Part shown: one piece after another, positions 10,166 through 21,727 of the stretch
How positions within the stretch are numbered: position 1 is the first letter of the stretch
Layout of the letters: every line of letters begins with the position of its first letter
NCBI GenBank assembly: GCA_026225945.1
Contig: JAMJFZ010000597.1
Span: 6,280,001-6,344,000, forward strand
Reading direction: 5' to 3'
From: Cricetomys ansorgei
Taxonomy: Eukaryota; Chordata; Mammalia; Rodentia; Nesomyidae
Length of the DNA: 64,000 bases
Program-made: the position numbers and the translations under genes
Notes under the pieces: model-generated
Told to the model about the DNA's origin: nothing
Seen by the model: only the letters and a program-made list of their open reading frames with translations
Databases searched by the model: none

Positions 10166-12100
10166 GCCCTGGGGTCCTCTGTTGACTGCACACGTGTTCT
10201 GTATTCTAACATGCCTCCTGACAGGTGGGATGCAGGCACAATGGTTTTCCTGCCAGCCTGGGGGATGCCTGATGCCCTACCTTGCTCTATTCTGGAACTC
10301 CCTACAGGACATTCACCTGTCAGCTCCATGATCCCAGCCTTTCCTACACCAAAGCTGTCTGGGCCCAGTGTGGGCTTCCCTTTACTCCAGCCCCACAGGG
10401 AATTTTGACTCCCTATGGCTTTTCCATTTTGCAGCCCCATTTCCCACTAAGTCAGCAGGAGACAGTCCCTTTTTTCTAACCCTACTTTCACTTGCTGTTT
10501 TGGGGCCAGCCCCAGGGTCTAGGCAATTGTAGAGAAAACCCAGATCGGTGGGTCCTGTCAGAGGAGCAGGGCCTGCCCTTTCTCTGTGTCAGATCAAAAG
10601 TAGCCTCTCAGTCATCTGATACCCTCCTGTGAAGATGTGCCTGACCAGGGCTGGGGCTTTCTGGGGGCCTGGGAGCTCTGAGGACGGACGTATGGGCCTG
10701 CATGTGCTCCTGTGGGCTGGCATGGGGGGAGGGGCAGGCTCACAGCAGCTGCTCCTGGAACTCAAGACTAGGGGATCTGGGGAGGGCAGCCGGCCACCTC
10801 AGCTTTCACAGAAGCTGCTTCCAGTGAGGCCCTTTCCTGGTTCCAGTTCTGGGGACACACTGGCTGCCTTGTTTGCAGCTGTTCCTGCAATAGACGTCCC
10901 CTTCTGACATCCCAATCCCAGGCCTCAGTCCTTCCTTGTTCCCGGTGTGTCCTGAGCTTAGAGTGGCTATCTTATCTTAAATTCAAACAGACGCACTCTC
11001 TCTAGAGAGCAAATGGGGCCATGTTTGTAATGATACCGGGAGATCTAGAGTCAACCAGGATCATGGAAAGCAGGAAATGGGATCTGTCCCCCATAGCTCC
11101 CCTTTGGGCTTACACTGCCCCACCCCCCACCCCATGACTTCAGGTACTTTAGATCTGGGTACTTTAAGATTTGGTCTGTAGAGCAGAAACAGAGACCCAG
11201 GAGAGCAGGTGGGGAGCCTGAGGAAAACCAGATGAGTGTCTATCCCTTTGAAAGACCATGCATGATGGTACAGCATCTAGATGCAGGGAATTTAATTTTC
11301 AGGACTTGGGATAGGTATACGAACACTAAGTAGCTTCTTTTTATTCTAAATAGGCGCTTGGGCTTCTGATGGCCAGGGTGGGCTGCTGGGAGCATATGAG
11401 TCTCAGAGATACTTTCTCCTCCAGGGTTCTATGACTAGCTGAGTCCCTGAAGCATCATGCAGGTGCAGGAGCCAGCCTGAGGCTTTAGGCTCTTGGCAGG
11501 ATGGAGAGAGTATCTGGGTACTTGCCCCTCCTGTATTGTCTCCATCTGAGTAGCTGGGCCTCTCAACCTTTGGCAGAGTGAGATCTTTGACAGCAGAAGA
11601 GGTGGGCGCCGGGCTCTATCCTGTGGCTGTGATAATGGCATCAAGCCGTTTCTCATCCAAATCTGGCAGAACTCGATCACCACAGGGCCTCAGTAATAAA
11701 GGACAGAAAAGGTCACTGGGTCTTCAGATGGTACCCTAGAGTTCTGCCTCCCCTGAGGGTCCTGGGTGGTCTGAGTCTGACCATTATCTCCTGTAATTAG
11801 CACTGAGATTGCCATGCTCAGTGTGGGGTGCCCAGTTAGATTTGAATTGCAGATAAAGTCATTTTCCAATCCAAGCATGTGATATTCAAAGGTTGTGTTT
11901 TGCATGGCAACCCCAGTTGGTGGGGACAGGCCAGGTTTGCTCATTGCTGAGGCACCGGGAAGCCAACTTAGTGGTCTTTTATTCAGCCCAGTGGCAGTTT
12001 GTCGAGTGTCAGGAACAACATATGGCAGATGCTGTCCCAGGCCCTGGGGATATTTCAGTGAGTACAACCAGGTGTGAGCTCCTGGATTTGTTGAGACTAT
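10166..12100. other. Unique GC-moderate sequence, no gene seen
   Basis: No repeats recognised. Several short ORFs (up to 195 codons on the minus strand at 11690-12277) overlap each other in other frames and contain no recognised domain. I see no convincing splice signals. Confidence 0.45.
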
Positions 12101-12104
12101 GCTG

Positions 12105-12131
12105 GTGTGTGTGTGTGTGTTGAAGTGTGTG
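12105..12131. repeat. (GT)n microsatellite, short
   Basis: About eight GT units, then 'TGAAGTGTGTGTC'. Confidence 0.9.
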
Positions 12132-12284
12132 TCGGATAAATGAACTATGTTTGCTCGATATCCAGTCAAGAGGAAGCAGCCAGCAAAGATGACTCTCACC
12201 CCCCCGCCCCCACGCGCACACACGTACTCTTTCCTTCTCTTGCCTGTCTCCCAAACAGGCCCCCTTTCTACCTTCATGTATATG

Positions 12285-12456
12285 TATGTAGGTATATGTA
12301 AGTATTTATGGAAGCTACTTTGGTTCTCTCAATGAACCTGGAACTAGTCTCAGTAATCCTCCTAGCTCCTTTTACAAAGGGATGATGTTTCAGGTGTTAC
12401 AGGCACCATGCTTTCAGAGAAAGCCCTCTTGCCCACTGAGTCGTCTTTCCAGCCCA
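12285..12456 (-). repeat. B2-superfamily SINE, degraded
   Basis: The right end 'GCCCACTGAGTCGTCTTTCC' is an inverted B2/B3 head. The body to the left is strongly diverged. Confidence 0.5.
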
Positions 12457-12584
12457 GAAGTTGTATTTTTGATGGACTACTTGGCTTAAATTGAAATTGT
12501 TAGAGCTGATGAGCCTGACAGCTTCTCTTTCTTCTCCTGAAAAAAGACAGATAAGGCATTGGCCAGGGCAGTCTGCTTTGAAGA

Positions 12585-12692
12585 TCCAAACAAGCTAGAG
12601 ACCTGTATACCTGTAACTCCAGCACTGGTGGTCTGAGACAAGAGGACGGAGTTCGAGGCCAGTCTGAGACCCAACCTCAAACACTGTGGAAC
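12585..12692 (+). repeat. Degenerate B1-like fragment
   Basis: 'GTATACCTGTAACTCCAGCA' and 'GGAGTTCGAGGCCAGTCTGA' match B1 segments. It is directly followed by a B3-like SINE. Confidence 0.55.
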
Positions 12693-12875
12693 AGGGTCAG
12701 TATGATGGCTCAGGAGGTAAAGGAGCTTGCTGCCAAACCTGATGACCTGAGTTTGAACACTGGAACCCACATAGCGGAAGGAGAGAATGGACTCCTCAAG
12801 ATGTCCTTTGACCCCCATATCTATATGGCATGCGTGCTGTGTACATAAAAACAAGTGTATAAATGTGAGAAAAAA
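12693..12875 (+). repeat. B3-like SINE
   Basis: 'TATGATGGCTCAGGAGGTAA', 'CTTGCTGCCAAACCTGATGA' and 'CCTTTGACCCCCATATC' give the head, promoter region and body in order. A degraded CA-type tail follows. Confidence 0.8.
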
Positions 12876-13503
12876 CATTTAAATGTTACACAACTGTGAA
12901 TATTCAAAAGTAAAGGTATTCATTTGATTTTATAAAATGACTGTGTTCTATGGGAACGAAAGTACTGGGTCTATAAAACCTTGACTTTTATTAAATAATG
13001 AAAATTATTCTAAATGTCATCCAGTTTTGATGATGGGAATTTGACAGTAGAGGCAAATATTTTCCAAAAACCATTGACAGGCCTGTTGACTAACGACAGG
13101 CTGGTAAAGGAGCCTTGCTGAGGACTGACGGCATTTCAGAACACCCACAGAATGTGTTTGAGAAGGTACCAACAGAAGACACTTTAACATGTCTACAGTG
13201 CACAGATTTCAGATATGAAAATAGGCTGGTGTCTCATCAAAGTTGGGAAGAATGTCTAAAGACCAGTTGATACTCAAAGTGAGATCAATGTTGTGTGTGC
13301 CCCAGGCACAGGCACTGAGAGAGCATGGAATAGCTGATGGGCGGGGTCAGATAGTAAAACTCAGTTTAAAGTGTTCAAGTATAATTGAGGCTACTCACTG
13401 GTATTCGTGAGTACTGCTTACTTTAGAGAAGGAGCTAGCATTACCTGTCGCCGTTGACTTTAATTTCTGTAAGTCATAGATTCCTTTCTGTAAATGGGAA
13501 CAG
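12876..13503. other. Unique sequence, no gene seen
   Basis: AT-rich at first, then mixed. Nothing recognised. Confidence 0.5.
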
Positions 13504-13658
13504 TGGGGCTGGCTAGGTACTCAGTGGGTGAAGGCTTGTGTTGCCAAGCCCCGTGGACTGATTCCTACAAGCTGTCTCTGACCTCCACACACAAATTGTG
13601 GGGACTTCCCTTCCCATAAATAAATAAATAAGCAAGCAAGTAAATAAATAAATGATTT
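13504..13658 (+). repeat. B3-like SINE, internally deleted, with (TAAA)n tail
   Basis: 'GGGGCTGGCTAGGTACTCAG', 'CTTGTGTTGCCAAGCCCCG' and 'TCTCTGACCTCCACACACAA', then a TAAA/CAAG tail at about 13614-13655. Confidence 0.8.
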
Positions 13659-13784
13659 AGAAATGTGAATAATAAAGCCTGCATGGAAGATGACTTTTGC
13701 CAGTTAAATGAGGGAGCCCTTTCACTTTAACCAGCTTTCCCAGCTGCTGGTATGTGGGGGCCAACATTACCCTTACCAGTATTG

Positions 13785-14163
13785 CTTTTGTTATTTAAGA
13801 TTTATTGTTTTATTTATTTTTAATTAAACACCATTTTCCCTTTTCTTTATTCCCAGCTCCCCATGCGCTCAGCCCTATTTTTCTTCTTTAATTGTTCGTA
13901 CACGTACATATGTATATATGCTTTCTTAAATATATAAACATAACCTGCTAAGTCATGTTTATTTACATGTGTATGTTTCTGTGTGTGTGTGTGTGTATGT
14001 GTGTGTATGTGCGCATCTGTATGTGCACATGAGTGCAGATTCCCGCAGAGCCCAGAAATAACATCAGATCTTGGATTGGAGTTACAGGAGGTACCAGGAA
14101 TCGAACCTCGGTCCTCACAAGTAGTTGCATACCCTTTAACACTGAACCATCTCTCTGGCCCCA
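13785..14163 (-). repeat. B2-superfamily SINE split by a LINE-1 fragment
   Basis: The tail side ('TTTAAGATTTATTG', 13795-13825) and the head side (13976-14162, ending 'CTGAACCATCTCTCTGGCCC') belong to an inverted B2-type element with an internal GT tract at 13981-14010. A LINE-1-like segment lies between them. Confidence 0.65.
13830..13972 (-). mobile_element. LINE-1 3'-UTR-like fragment
   Basis: 'TCTTTATTCCCAGCTCCCCA', 'CAGCCCTATTTTTCTTC' and 'ATATAAACATAACCTGCTAA' resemble the AT-rich 3' segment of rodent L1 (Lx) elements in inverted orientation. Confidence 0.45.
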
Positions 14164-14868
14164 TTATTGGGCCTTGATGGAAAGCAAGCAGGTGAGACAG
14201 TTACAGTCACGGACTAGACAGGAGCTCCAAGTTCCAGTGAGTGTGCCTTTCTGCCTGCTATCTCTCTCCAGATGGCTGCCCAGCTAGCTTGATAATTAGT
14301 ATCAACAAATGTAAGCCGAGAGAGCAGCACACGGCATGTGGAAGCCCGTGCCTGGCTGGGGGTACAGCTGGGCTCAGCTGGGTCTGCTGTAGGCATCACC
14401 CTGAGTTGGGCCTGTCCAGGTCTCAGCTGGTATACAGACACCACTTCACATCCTGGGTCTTACCCAGTGGGCTCAGGGAGCAGAGGAGCCCCAGTTGGGG
14501 GCTGTGGCCTCCAGCTGCTTTGAAGCCTGTGTTAGGCCTGAGCTGCATGAGTTCCTGCTCTGCTATTTAAATCTGTCACTTGCTGGTGACAGCTTCCCTC
14601 TCAGCAGTGACAGTGTGTGTGCTACAGGTTTCAGCTCATTACCTCTGTAGTGTTCTGTCCCTGGGCCTCTGGCCAGGGGGATAACCATCATTCAACCTCA
14701 GGCATTGGGCCCTTACTCTCCAGGGGCAGTTCCCAAGCCTGAGATGGGCACTGAAGCCTCATATAGTGCCTGCTGCCTGTCCACAGGGAGCCTTGCTCCC
14801 CAGCATGACCACAGATTGGGATTTTGTTCTGTTTGACATGATACTTGGGTATAACACCTAGACATTAC
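14164..14868. other. Unique sequence, no gene seen
   Basis: Overlapping ORFs occur in several frames at 14033-14570 on both strands, none with a domain I can recognise. Confidence 0.5.
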
Positions 14869-15026
14869 ATTGCCTCTGCCACCTAGCTGAAGTCTTTGGG
14901 CAAGCCATCCTACCTCATGGGGCTTGGTACTTCAGTAGGTAGTTGATCCCTTCAAAGCTGTTCACTTGTAGTCTTCTCTATGCCCCTTAGGACAGCATTC
15001 GCCCAGTAAATGACTGGTTAAATCCG
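14869..15026 (-). repeat. MIR SINE
   Basis: 'GCCTCTGCCACCTAGCTGAA', 'CTTTGGGCAAGCCATCC', 'CTTCAGTAGG' and the end 'CCCAGTAAATGACTGGTTAA' follow the inverted MIR order. Confidence 0.65.
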
Positions 15027-16627
15027 AGCAAAGAGGACAATAGTGTCCTTACCCCTGGGTGAGGTTGGGGAGAGACTTGTGTGATTTCCTTAGCTGCTAC
15101 AGGAGGGAATCTAGAGAAGGGACCTTTGTGTTCCTTACCTCTCTCTAGTATGAAATAGGCTCAGAGAGAAGCTCATATGTGCTTTTCAATTATTGACCCA
15201 GACTTTCACTGATGTTGCTAGTGTATCTAAACAGGCATTCCCTCTTAAAAAGGGTATATAAATTACCAAAAGACACTCGGAAACTGGATTCCACTGTTCC
15301 AGACACAGATACCTCCTTATACCGTTAGGATGACTGTGGCCAGCAAGCTGATTGATAGTGGCAAGTGTCGGGAATTGGGGTTCCCCCTTGCACTGCTCCT
15401 GAGAATGTGAGTGGTGAGCTCTCTTGGACAAACCAGGGAGTTCTCAAATGTTCAGTATGGAATCATTCTGCTTGAAGGCATCGATTTACCCAAGAGAATC
15501 TGAGTATACTTTATGCAGACTCACACGTACAGGGAGCATTGTTCCCAAGGGTGGTCTCTGAGTGCTTGTCTCTTAGGGACTGGTTGTGAGGACACTGCAG
15601 AGATGTTCTGGGGATGGTTTTATGTAGTGGGACTTGTACCTAACAAGTGCCAGACCTTCAGCCTTCCTCCTTTACAACCTTTGTGTTGCAACAACAAAGA
15701 TTGACAGAAGCCTTTATCAAGGAAAACTATCTAAGATCTCCCAGACATTGGTCTCTTAAATTCCTCAGAACAGTGGGAAGACCTCTTGTTAATGTGGGTT
15801 GCAGGGTTTGGAAGAGGGATTCCTGGCTGATGTAAGATTCTGGGCTGGGATATCTCTGAAAGACCTGATAAGAGCCTTGTCAGTTTCAGAGCTGGGCGGG
15901 GCCTCATTCATTGAGATGTTTCCAGTGAATGAGATACTAAGGTATCTCATCCTGAACAACAGGATTTTCCTTGCTTCAACAAATTATAGGTGACAGGTGG
16001 GTGAGTGAAGGGCAGGAGTTAAGTGTTGGCCTCAAGCAAGGCCTTTTGACAGAGATTCAGGACCAAGTTAAGACTGTCCTCTAGTCAAATGCTCTCCTAC
16101 ATTTGGAATGTGAGTTCTACAAGGCTCCTCAGTGGCTACAAGGATAAAGGTAGATAGATGGCCAAGGAAACCACAGAGCTCAAGGAACCCATGAGGTCTA
16201 GAAGTAAGCATGCGTGCTCACCAAGGGAGTAGCTAGAGTTGGATTCTTCTTTTCTCCTGAAACTCAGGCTAGGTGGCACTCAGGGAGTCAGGCTACAGGC
16301 TTGACCTCAGGTGTGTCTTAGGATGCTCCTTTGGGTGCTTGGGGATACTTTGATATCGCCTTCCTTATTAGAACTCTTGATAGGTGACCTACAGTGACCT
16401 AAGATGAAAGAAAGTATTTTAAGAGCAGTGTCCATCACAGGTAGATAACAGTGCCTATCCCTCCTGGGATATTTCTTCTTAAGGCATCTGGCCTTCATTC
16501 AGGGTGGGGGTGGGGGCAGTTCTGAGGACTCTAGAGAGCCACTAAAAAAGGAAAGTAGGAGTCTAGTTTGTCCTGTTTAGCAGTATTAAGGAAGTTTGGG
16601 CTAGACAAATGCTCCAGTCTGAATACC

Positions 16628-16628
<1 letters not shown>
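15027..16628. other. Unique sequence, no gene seen
   Basis: No repeats recognised over 1.6 kb. ORFs at 15513-15993 and 15186-15431 are under 85 codons and not recognised. Positions 16502-16517 are G-rich. Confidence 0.5.
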
Positions 16629-16673
<45 letters not shown>

Positions 16674-16688
16674 TGTCTGTCTGTCTTT
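16629..16688. repeat. (GT)n followed by (CTGT)n microsatellite
   Basis: About 21 GT units at 16631-16672, then four CTGT units. Confidence 0.97.
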
Positions 16689-16879
16689 CATGAAAGCTAT
16701 CCATGCCTGTGTGGTGCTCACAGACACATGTGTGATGCTTTTGGGACCCTTCTGTGTTGCCTTCTTAGAAGTCCTGGTGTTAGATTGTGAGGCAGGGGTG
16801 TGCACGGAGTAGCTTTTGTCTGCTGAACCTGTACATTTCCCCCAGTGGGGTGGTCAGCTTTAACATAGTGCCGTTCTGT

Positions 16880-17000
16880 GGAGCAGCTGTGTACCTACTG
16901 TGAGGATTAAATGAGACGCAGGGAAGTTGGTATGATGCAGGAGCCTGGCAAACTGCTCCATCAGGGTTAGTGGTGGTGACAGTATCTTCCATGCAAGTGA
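16880..17000 (-). repeat. MIR SINE fragment
   Basis: 'CTGTGAGGATTAAATGAGAC' followed by 'GAGCCTGGCAAACTG' fits the inverted MIR 5' half. Confidence 0.5.
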
Positions 17001-17294
17001 TTCTCTGTGAGAATCGTCACTCAGAGTTTCTAATTTTAAAGTATACTTGTTGTTTTCCTTTTTAGTCGTAGCACTAGAAGAAATTGAAAAACATTAAAAT
17101 GAGTTCAGTTCTTACTCTGGAAATTAGTTAGATTGGTACTCATTTGTTTATTCATTGACCGTGCAGCAGGAGGAATAGTTTTTTCGGAATATTGACCACG
17201 GCCTCGCTAAGTCAATATTTTAGAATATATCTTATTTTTTTCTGTGTCTGTAACTTTTTGTAAAATTGAACACTGAAATTGTAACATTTTTATT

Positions 17295-17405
17295 TTTATT
17301 TTTTTCTAGACAGGGTTTCTCTGTTGTGACTCTAGCTGTCCTGGAACTCACTCTGTAGACCAGGCTGGCCTTCTATAAGAACATTGAGTGCTCTTAATCC
17401 CTGAG
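17295..17405 (-). repeat. B1 SINE, truncated
   Basis: 'CTAGACAGGGTTTCTCTG', 'CTAGCTGTCCTGGAACTCAC' and 'TGTAGACCAGGCTGGCCTTC', then decay at the inverted B1 start. Confidence 0.85.
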
Positions 17406-17488
17406 CCATAGCCTGTAGCTATGTAGCTATAGCTGCGTTGAATTTTTTTTTTCTTTTTTGAAATCTAATTTGATAAAAATCCATTTTT

Positions 17489-17698
17489 TTGGTGTTTTCT
17501 TGGGCTGTGTGGACCAAGAAGCCTCAGGAGAATTGTCCATGGTGGTCATCAGGTGGCCATCAGGAAGCTCTCCAGTTCATCCGCATGGTTCGCCAGTTTG
17601 GGCAAGGTCTGGAAGAGATGGGCAGTTGGGTGAACCATGATTCAGGCAAGCACACTACGGTTGAAGTGTACAGGATTGTTTTCGACTTCCAGAATTAG
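17489..17698 (+). other. Unidentified 69-codon open frame with a coding-like stretch
   Basis: The frame runs without stop from 17489 to 17698. Its 3' two thirds (from about 17555) contain several CpGs, unlike the flanks, and read as an ordinary globular sequence including 'EALQFIRMVRQFGQGLEEM'. I do not recognise the protein. It is preceded by a T-rich tract (17442-17495) and an AG-poor region, and the stop is directly followed by 'GTAGGC', so a retrocopy fragment or chance ORF is as likely as an exon. No poly(A) tail or poly(A) signal is visible nearby. Confidence 0.2.
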
Positions 17699-17699
17699 G

Positions 17700-18230
17700 T
17701 AGGCTCTGCCTCAAAAGATCTGCAGCCATCCATGGCTGAGTGATGAGTCAGAGCCTGTCTTCCCATCTAGGGTTACTGCTTACTTTGAACTCAGACCTCA
17801 GTTTATTTCAGTGTAGAGACTTACTGAACTGTGGTGGCATCTCCATGGGCATTCTGGACAGAAGGGTAGATGAACAAGCTTCTGTGGTGGACAGTTCTCA
17901 TACCAATAGAGGTGGCTGATGGGAGACATGGTTATTGTTCCGTGTGCTCTAGCCAGGCTGGGGGAGTTGACCTGGTGGTGGAAGACAGCCAAGCCACACA
18001 ATTAAGTGTCAGCAGGAGTGGGGAATAGTGTAACCTGATATGCTAACTGATGCCCAGCTTTCCTACCCTCCCCATCTTGTACCGGTCCCTCTTGATCGCC
18101 TAGATTGGGACACAGGGAACACGGTGAGCATGCATGCTGGTACAAAAAGGACATGTGCCCTGATGGCCATGATTTTCTCCTCTAGGAAAACTGGTGTCAC
18201 CTCTGCCCCTGAGCACACAGGCCTAATCTC
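17700..18230. other. Unique sequence, no gene seen
   Basis: No repeats or genes recognised. Confidence 0.5.
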
Positions 18231-18232
18231 AT

Positions 18233-18381
18233 TGTTTGTTTGTTTTTCAGACAAAGTCTCATGTAGCCCAGGCTGGTCTCAACTTTGATATGCAGCAGGG
18301 TCTGGCTTTGAACTCTTAATCCCTCTGCTTCAGCCTCCCAGGCACCTAGATTACAGGCATGTATCACCATGCCTGGCTTCT
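18233..18381 (-). repeat. B1-like SINE (old subfamily)
   Basis: 'TTTTCAGACAAAGTCTCATG', 'CCCAGGCTGGTCTCAAC' and 'TACAGGCATGTATCACCATG' are inverted B1 segments. A duplicated 'GCTTTGAACTC' region is present. Confidence 0.7.
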
Positions 18382-18384
18382 CAT

Positions 18385-18560
18385 AGATCTATGTGTCTGT
18401 CTGTCTGTTTATATTGCACTTACTTGTTAGGAGGGCACCTGCCCACAGCACTTGTGTAGAGGTCAAAGGACAACTTGTGGGAGTCAGTTTTCTATCTGGG
18501 AGATTGAAATCAGGTTGTCAAGCTTGGCAAAGAGCCTGAGCTATTTCCCTTGCCCGTTTT
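18385..18560 (-). repeat. B3-like SINE
   Basis: 'GTGTAGAGGTCAAAGGACAA', 'CTTGTGGGAGTCAGTTTTC' and 'GTTGTCAAGCTTGGCAAAGA' are the inverted B3 body. The head is degraded. Confidence 0.75.
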
Positions 18561-18571
18561 CATAGCTCATC

Positions 18572-18615
<44 letters not shown>

Positions 18616-18616
18616 T
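18572..18616. repeat. (CTAT)n microsatellite
   Basis: About eleven CTAT units. A short (ATGG)n patch lies further on near 18706-18727. Confidence 0.97.
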
Positions 18617-18619
18617 TAT

Positions 18620-19084
18620 AGGCTCTATGTCAGTGACACTGGCTAAGAACCTCTTGTGGGTTGGGATGAGTTTAGTTTTTGTGGTCTGTTGAATGTGTGG
18701 GTAGGTGGATGCATGGATGGATGGATGGGGACAATCTGGAAGAAGCAAAGGAAACAGATTGAGATGAGGTGAGATGCCCCTGGGCACTAGCTGATGAAAT
18801 TTAACCCAGGCAGGGAGGGGCTTGGGCTATAAGCCTTATTAAAAAGCTGCCTGCTGCAGAACAAGTTAACCTCTTGATTTCACAAGAAAAGACTCAGTTT
18901 ACACCAGCAACTGGGTGTGACAGCTAAGTCTAATGCCTACAGTTCAAACTGTGGTATGGTCATTGGTATTGTGGGCAGAAAGGGTCACAAGTCTGGTTGA
19001 AAATACCTTTTCCCTAGCAGTGTTATGCCGATGCAAAGGAAAGTAGTTAATTAATGGAGACTCTGGTAAACAGCTGTGGTCTCC
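18620..19084. other. Unique sequence, no gene seen
   Basis: Nothing recognised apart from the short ATGG patch. Confidence 0.5.
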
Positions 19085-19255
19085 TGACTACTTACTGTAG
19101 ACTAGGTACTGTAGCAAACATCCAGCTTAGCCCAGTAACTCTCTCCAAAATGGGTATCTTTTGCAAATGTAAAAACCAGGGCTCAAAGGGGGTCAGTATT
19201 GCAAAAGGCAGTGCCACAAGAACCTGGGTGTGATCCAGCATGTCTGCTTTTGCAG
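19085..19255 (+). repeat. MIR SINE
   Basis: 'TAGACTAGGTACTGTAGCAA', 'CAAAATGGGTATC', 'AAAACCAGGGCTCAAA' and 'AGAACCTGGGTGTGATCC' follow MIR order. Confidence 0.6.
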
Positions 19256-19984
19256 CTTGTGCACTTGGGTGGATGTCAGCCATGCCAAAAAACCACCAGG
19301 CTTTTCTAGGGTTGTTTATGAACCTAGATGCCCCAGAATCCAGCTGAGAATCCTCTTGCTGTGTCTCTGAGAATCATGAGCCGCTTAATCCAGATTCTGC
19401 CTCTGGTAACGAAGACAGATGCTTCAAGTTTCATCGATCTGAGATTCTTAAGTGTTTGATGTGTGGAGGCATACTGGACAGTTATGACATTTATTTAATG
19501 CAGATATGTTTCTTGAAGCCTGGCATAAACAGCTACTTTGTGGCTCAGTGGAGTCCTTCTAGACCCCCTGGTCACTATCACTAGATGGGTTAATGCCTCT
19601 TGAGTGCTGATGTTTGTAAAGGGCTACTGTTATGTAGCTTTGACTGGAGGTAGCTCCGAGGCCAGCCCTTCAGAACATAGCATTGCTGTCTCAGGACCTG
19701 CGTGGCCGGTCATCTTGGGATGGTGATGGAGAAGGAAGCAGCCAGTGATACGGCACATTTCACTTGCACTTTTGTGATTGTGTATTGAGTGTGCATAATG
19801 TTGGGGCTAAGGAGTATGATGTGATTATGGGTTTTATTGCTGTTTTTTTGCGCTACACCCAGACACTGTTTTTCAAGGGGACGTTGAATCCCAAATAAAG
19901 ATAGATTTATCTCTTTGTTTTGAAATGATAACTTTTCTCCTGTAATGAAGCACGGAAAGTCAAACTTAATATTTACAAATGATA
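19256..19984. other. Unique sequence, no gene seen
   Basis: No repeats recognised. A 118-codon minus ORF at 19710-20066 shows no domain. Confidence 0.5.
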
Positions 19985-20240
19985 TTTGGGGCATCACTGA
20001 GGCATTGCTGAGTAAGGTATTTACTGTACAAGCATGGGGACCAAAGTTTGGATTCTCAGTACCCATTCAAAACATAGGGCCAGTTACCCTTGTCTGTAAC
20101 TGCCGTGCTGGGAGTAAGAAGCAGGCAGATTCTGTAGGCTCTCTGGCCAGCCAGTCAGGGCATATTAGTGGGTTCCATATTCAGTAAGACACCCTAACTC
20201 AAAAACTAGGGCAATAGAAGTAGGCACATGTGAAGACTTA
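19985..20240 (+). repeat. Two-part SINE (tRNA-like head, 7SL-like body)
   Basis: Head 'TGCTGAGTAAGGTATTTACT' and 'CCAAAGTTTGGATTCTCAGT', then the body 'CTCTCTGGCCAGCCAGTCAG', 'CCATATTCAGTAAGACACCC'. This is a sense copy of the family seen inverted at 3241-3566. Confidence 0.6.
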
Positions 20241-20312
20241 TGGCCTTAACACAGCATGCACGTTAGAAACACATATGTGTGCACAAATTATTGACATTGT
20301 AACAGATTCATC

Positions 20313-20400
20313 TGGTGGGTGTAGCTCCACGATAGAGTGCATGGTTAGCATGTATGTGCAAAGCTCTGGCTTCAACCCTAGGACCCCAAACAAAAAAGTT
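20313..20400 (+). repeat. ID-like SINE
   Basis: 'GGTGGGTGTAGCTCCACGAT', 'GAGTGCATGGTTAGCATGTA' and 'CTTCAACCCTAGGACCCC', followed by an A-rich tail. Diverged from the rat-type consensus. Confidence 0.65.
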
Positions 20401-21727
20401 TCTCTGCCCAATCCTTCATTCAAACACTTCTCCAGACAGCAGTGAAGATAACTGTTTAGGAAAGGACTTGTTTTTTTTATTGGTACCCGAGAATCTGCTG
20501 TTTCACTGTGTAGCTTCCTTCCCTGGCAGGTTCTGGTGGCCAGGTGCTCTTAATCCAGGTCAAGATGGAGAAAATGCACTTCTGTCAATTCCCCAGGCAT
20601 GTAGCCGACCAGCCAGGTCTCAGGTATTCAAGATATGAGCGGCGTGCTCTTGCGCAAGCTCGCTGCATTGCTTGCGAGGAGATACCGAGGCCTGCCTGCC
20701 CTGAGCCCTTTGTTCTCCTGCTTGAAAGCAGTTAATTAGCAACTGTCTCCATAGCAACTACCTCATAGTCCAAAAACATTGTCTAGTTTTTCAGTTTAGC
20801 TTATCACGCTGTTTACCTGAAGGGCTTTTCAGTGCTCTGAGTCTCATTTGAGTTGGCGCTGTGCCTGTTGGGGAAGTGAATTGTCAAGAAAGAAAAAAAC
20901 ACCATGGTAGCCAGGAGCCAGGCAGCCTTCCAACCAGGGCCATCTCGGGTGCTGGATGTGTAGGAAACAAAAGTTACACAGGCCTAATCTTTTTACCTAT
21001 ATTTTTCTGTTTGGCAGAAAACTGCTGTCCTTGCCCACCTGGCCCGGAGTCAGGAGGCTCCTTTCTCCTCTTCTCCTGAAAGGCTTTCTCAGCTCTTTCA
21101 CATTCCCTGTGTATGGTAAATTTTCCATTATCACTAATCCTGAAGCCCCAGGTGTTCTCAGCCTCGGAACATTCGAGGAAATTTCTTCTTCTTGCGGGCA
21201 TTTCTGAAGGCCCTGGAATGGTAGATTTAGAAGTGTGTGTGCAAATTAGAACCACTTTGTTTTTCCATTCTAATGAGGAAGGGCTCCTCTCTTCTACCTA
21301 TCAGGAGCTCCCACGGCTTATGTGGGCCATGTTTGAGAACAGGTGGCTTTGAGTAAAATAGGGAGGAGAATTACACCTTTTCATAAGCCACAAAGATGGT
21401 AATGCTTTTCTTGGCTTTTGTTGATTGAGTGCTGTGTGTGTGGCCCACTCTAAAAGACAGGGAGGTAGGTAGGAGGACTCTCTCACTTCCTGCGTGCCCG
21501 ATACTGAACAAATCTTCCTGGAATTGGTGCTCCTGGGCTGCTCATAGTGACCCTGTGACTTGGCTCTCTTGTCAGTGTGGAGCCAAGGTCTTGAGGTCAT
21601 TGGCCGCCCATGGGTAAGAAATTTTCAGGCTGTCACTCTCACATAGTCAGGTGCTCCTCAGAGCTGTTGGTGGCTTTAGTCTGTATATAATAAATAGACT
21701 GCAGTATGCTATACACCTTTGCTAAGA
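20401..21727. other. Unique sequence with RFX-type X-box
   Basis: No gene recognised. Positions 20640-20690 hold several CpGs ('GCGGCGTGCTCTTGCGCAAG'), unusual for this window. An X-box-like site follows at 20745-20758. Short ORFs at 20354-21600 are unremarkable. Confidence 0.5.
20745..20758. promoter_or_regulatory. RFX X-box-like site
   Basis: GTCTCCATAGCAAC fits the RFX consensus GTNRCC(N)RGYAAC at nearly all fixed positions. The site lies about 60-100 bp after a local CpG cluster. Binding is not shown. Confidence 0.4.

Noticed and set aside
11690..12277. A 195-codon minus-strand ORF, the longest in the window
   Set aside because: It overlaps other frames, translates a GT repeat as His/Thr runs and shows no domain or splice context.
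18572..18616. A regular repeat that could suggest a CRISPR-like array
   Set aside because: It is a simple CTAT microsatellite without spacers.
20313..20380. A tRNA-like sequence
   Set aside because: It is an ID SINE (derived from tRNA-Ala), diverged, with an A-rich tail, not a tRNA gene.
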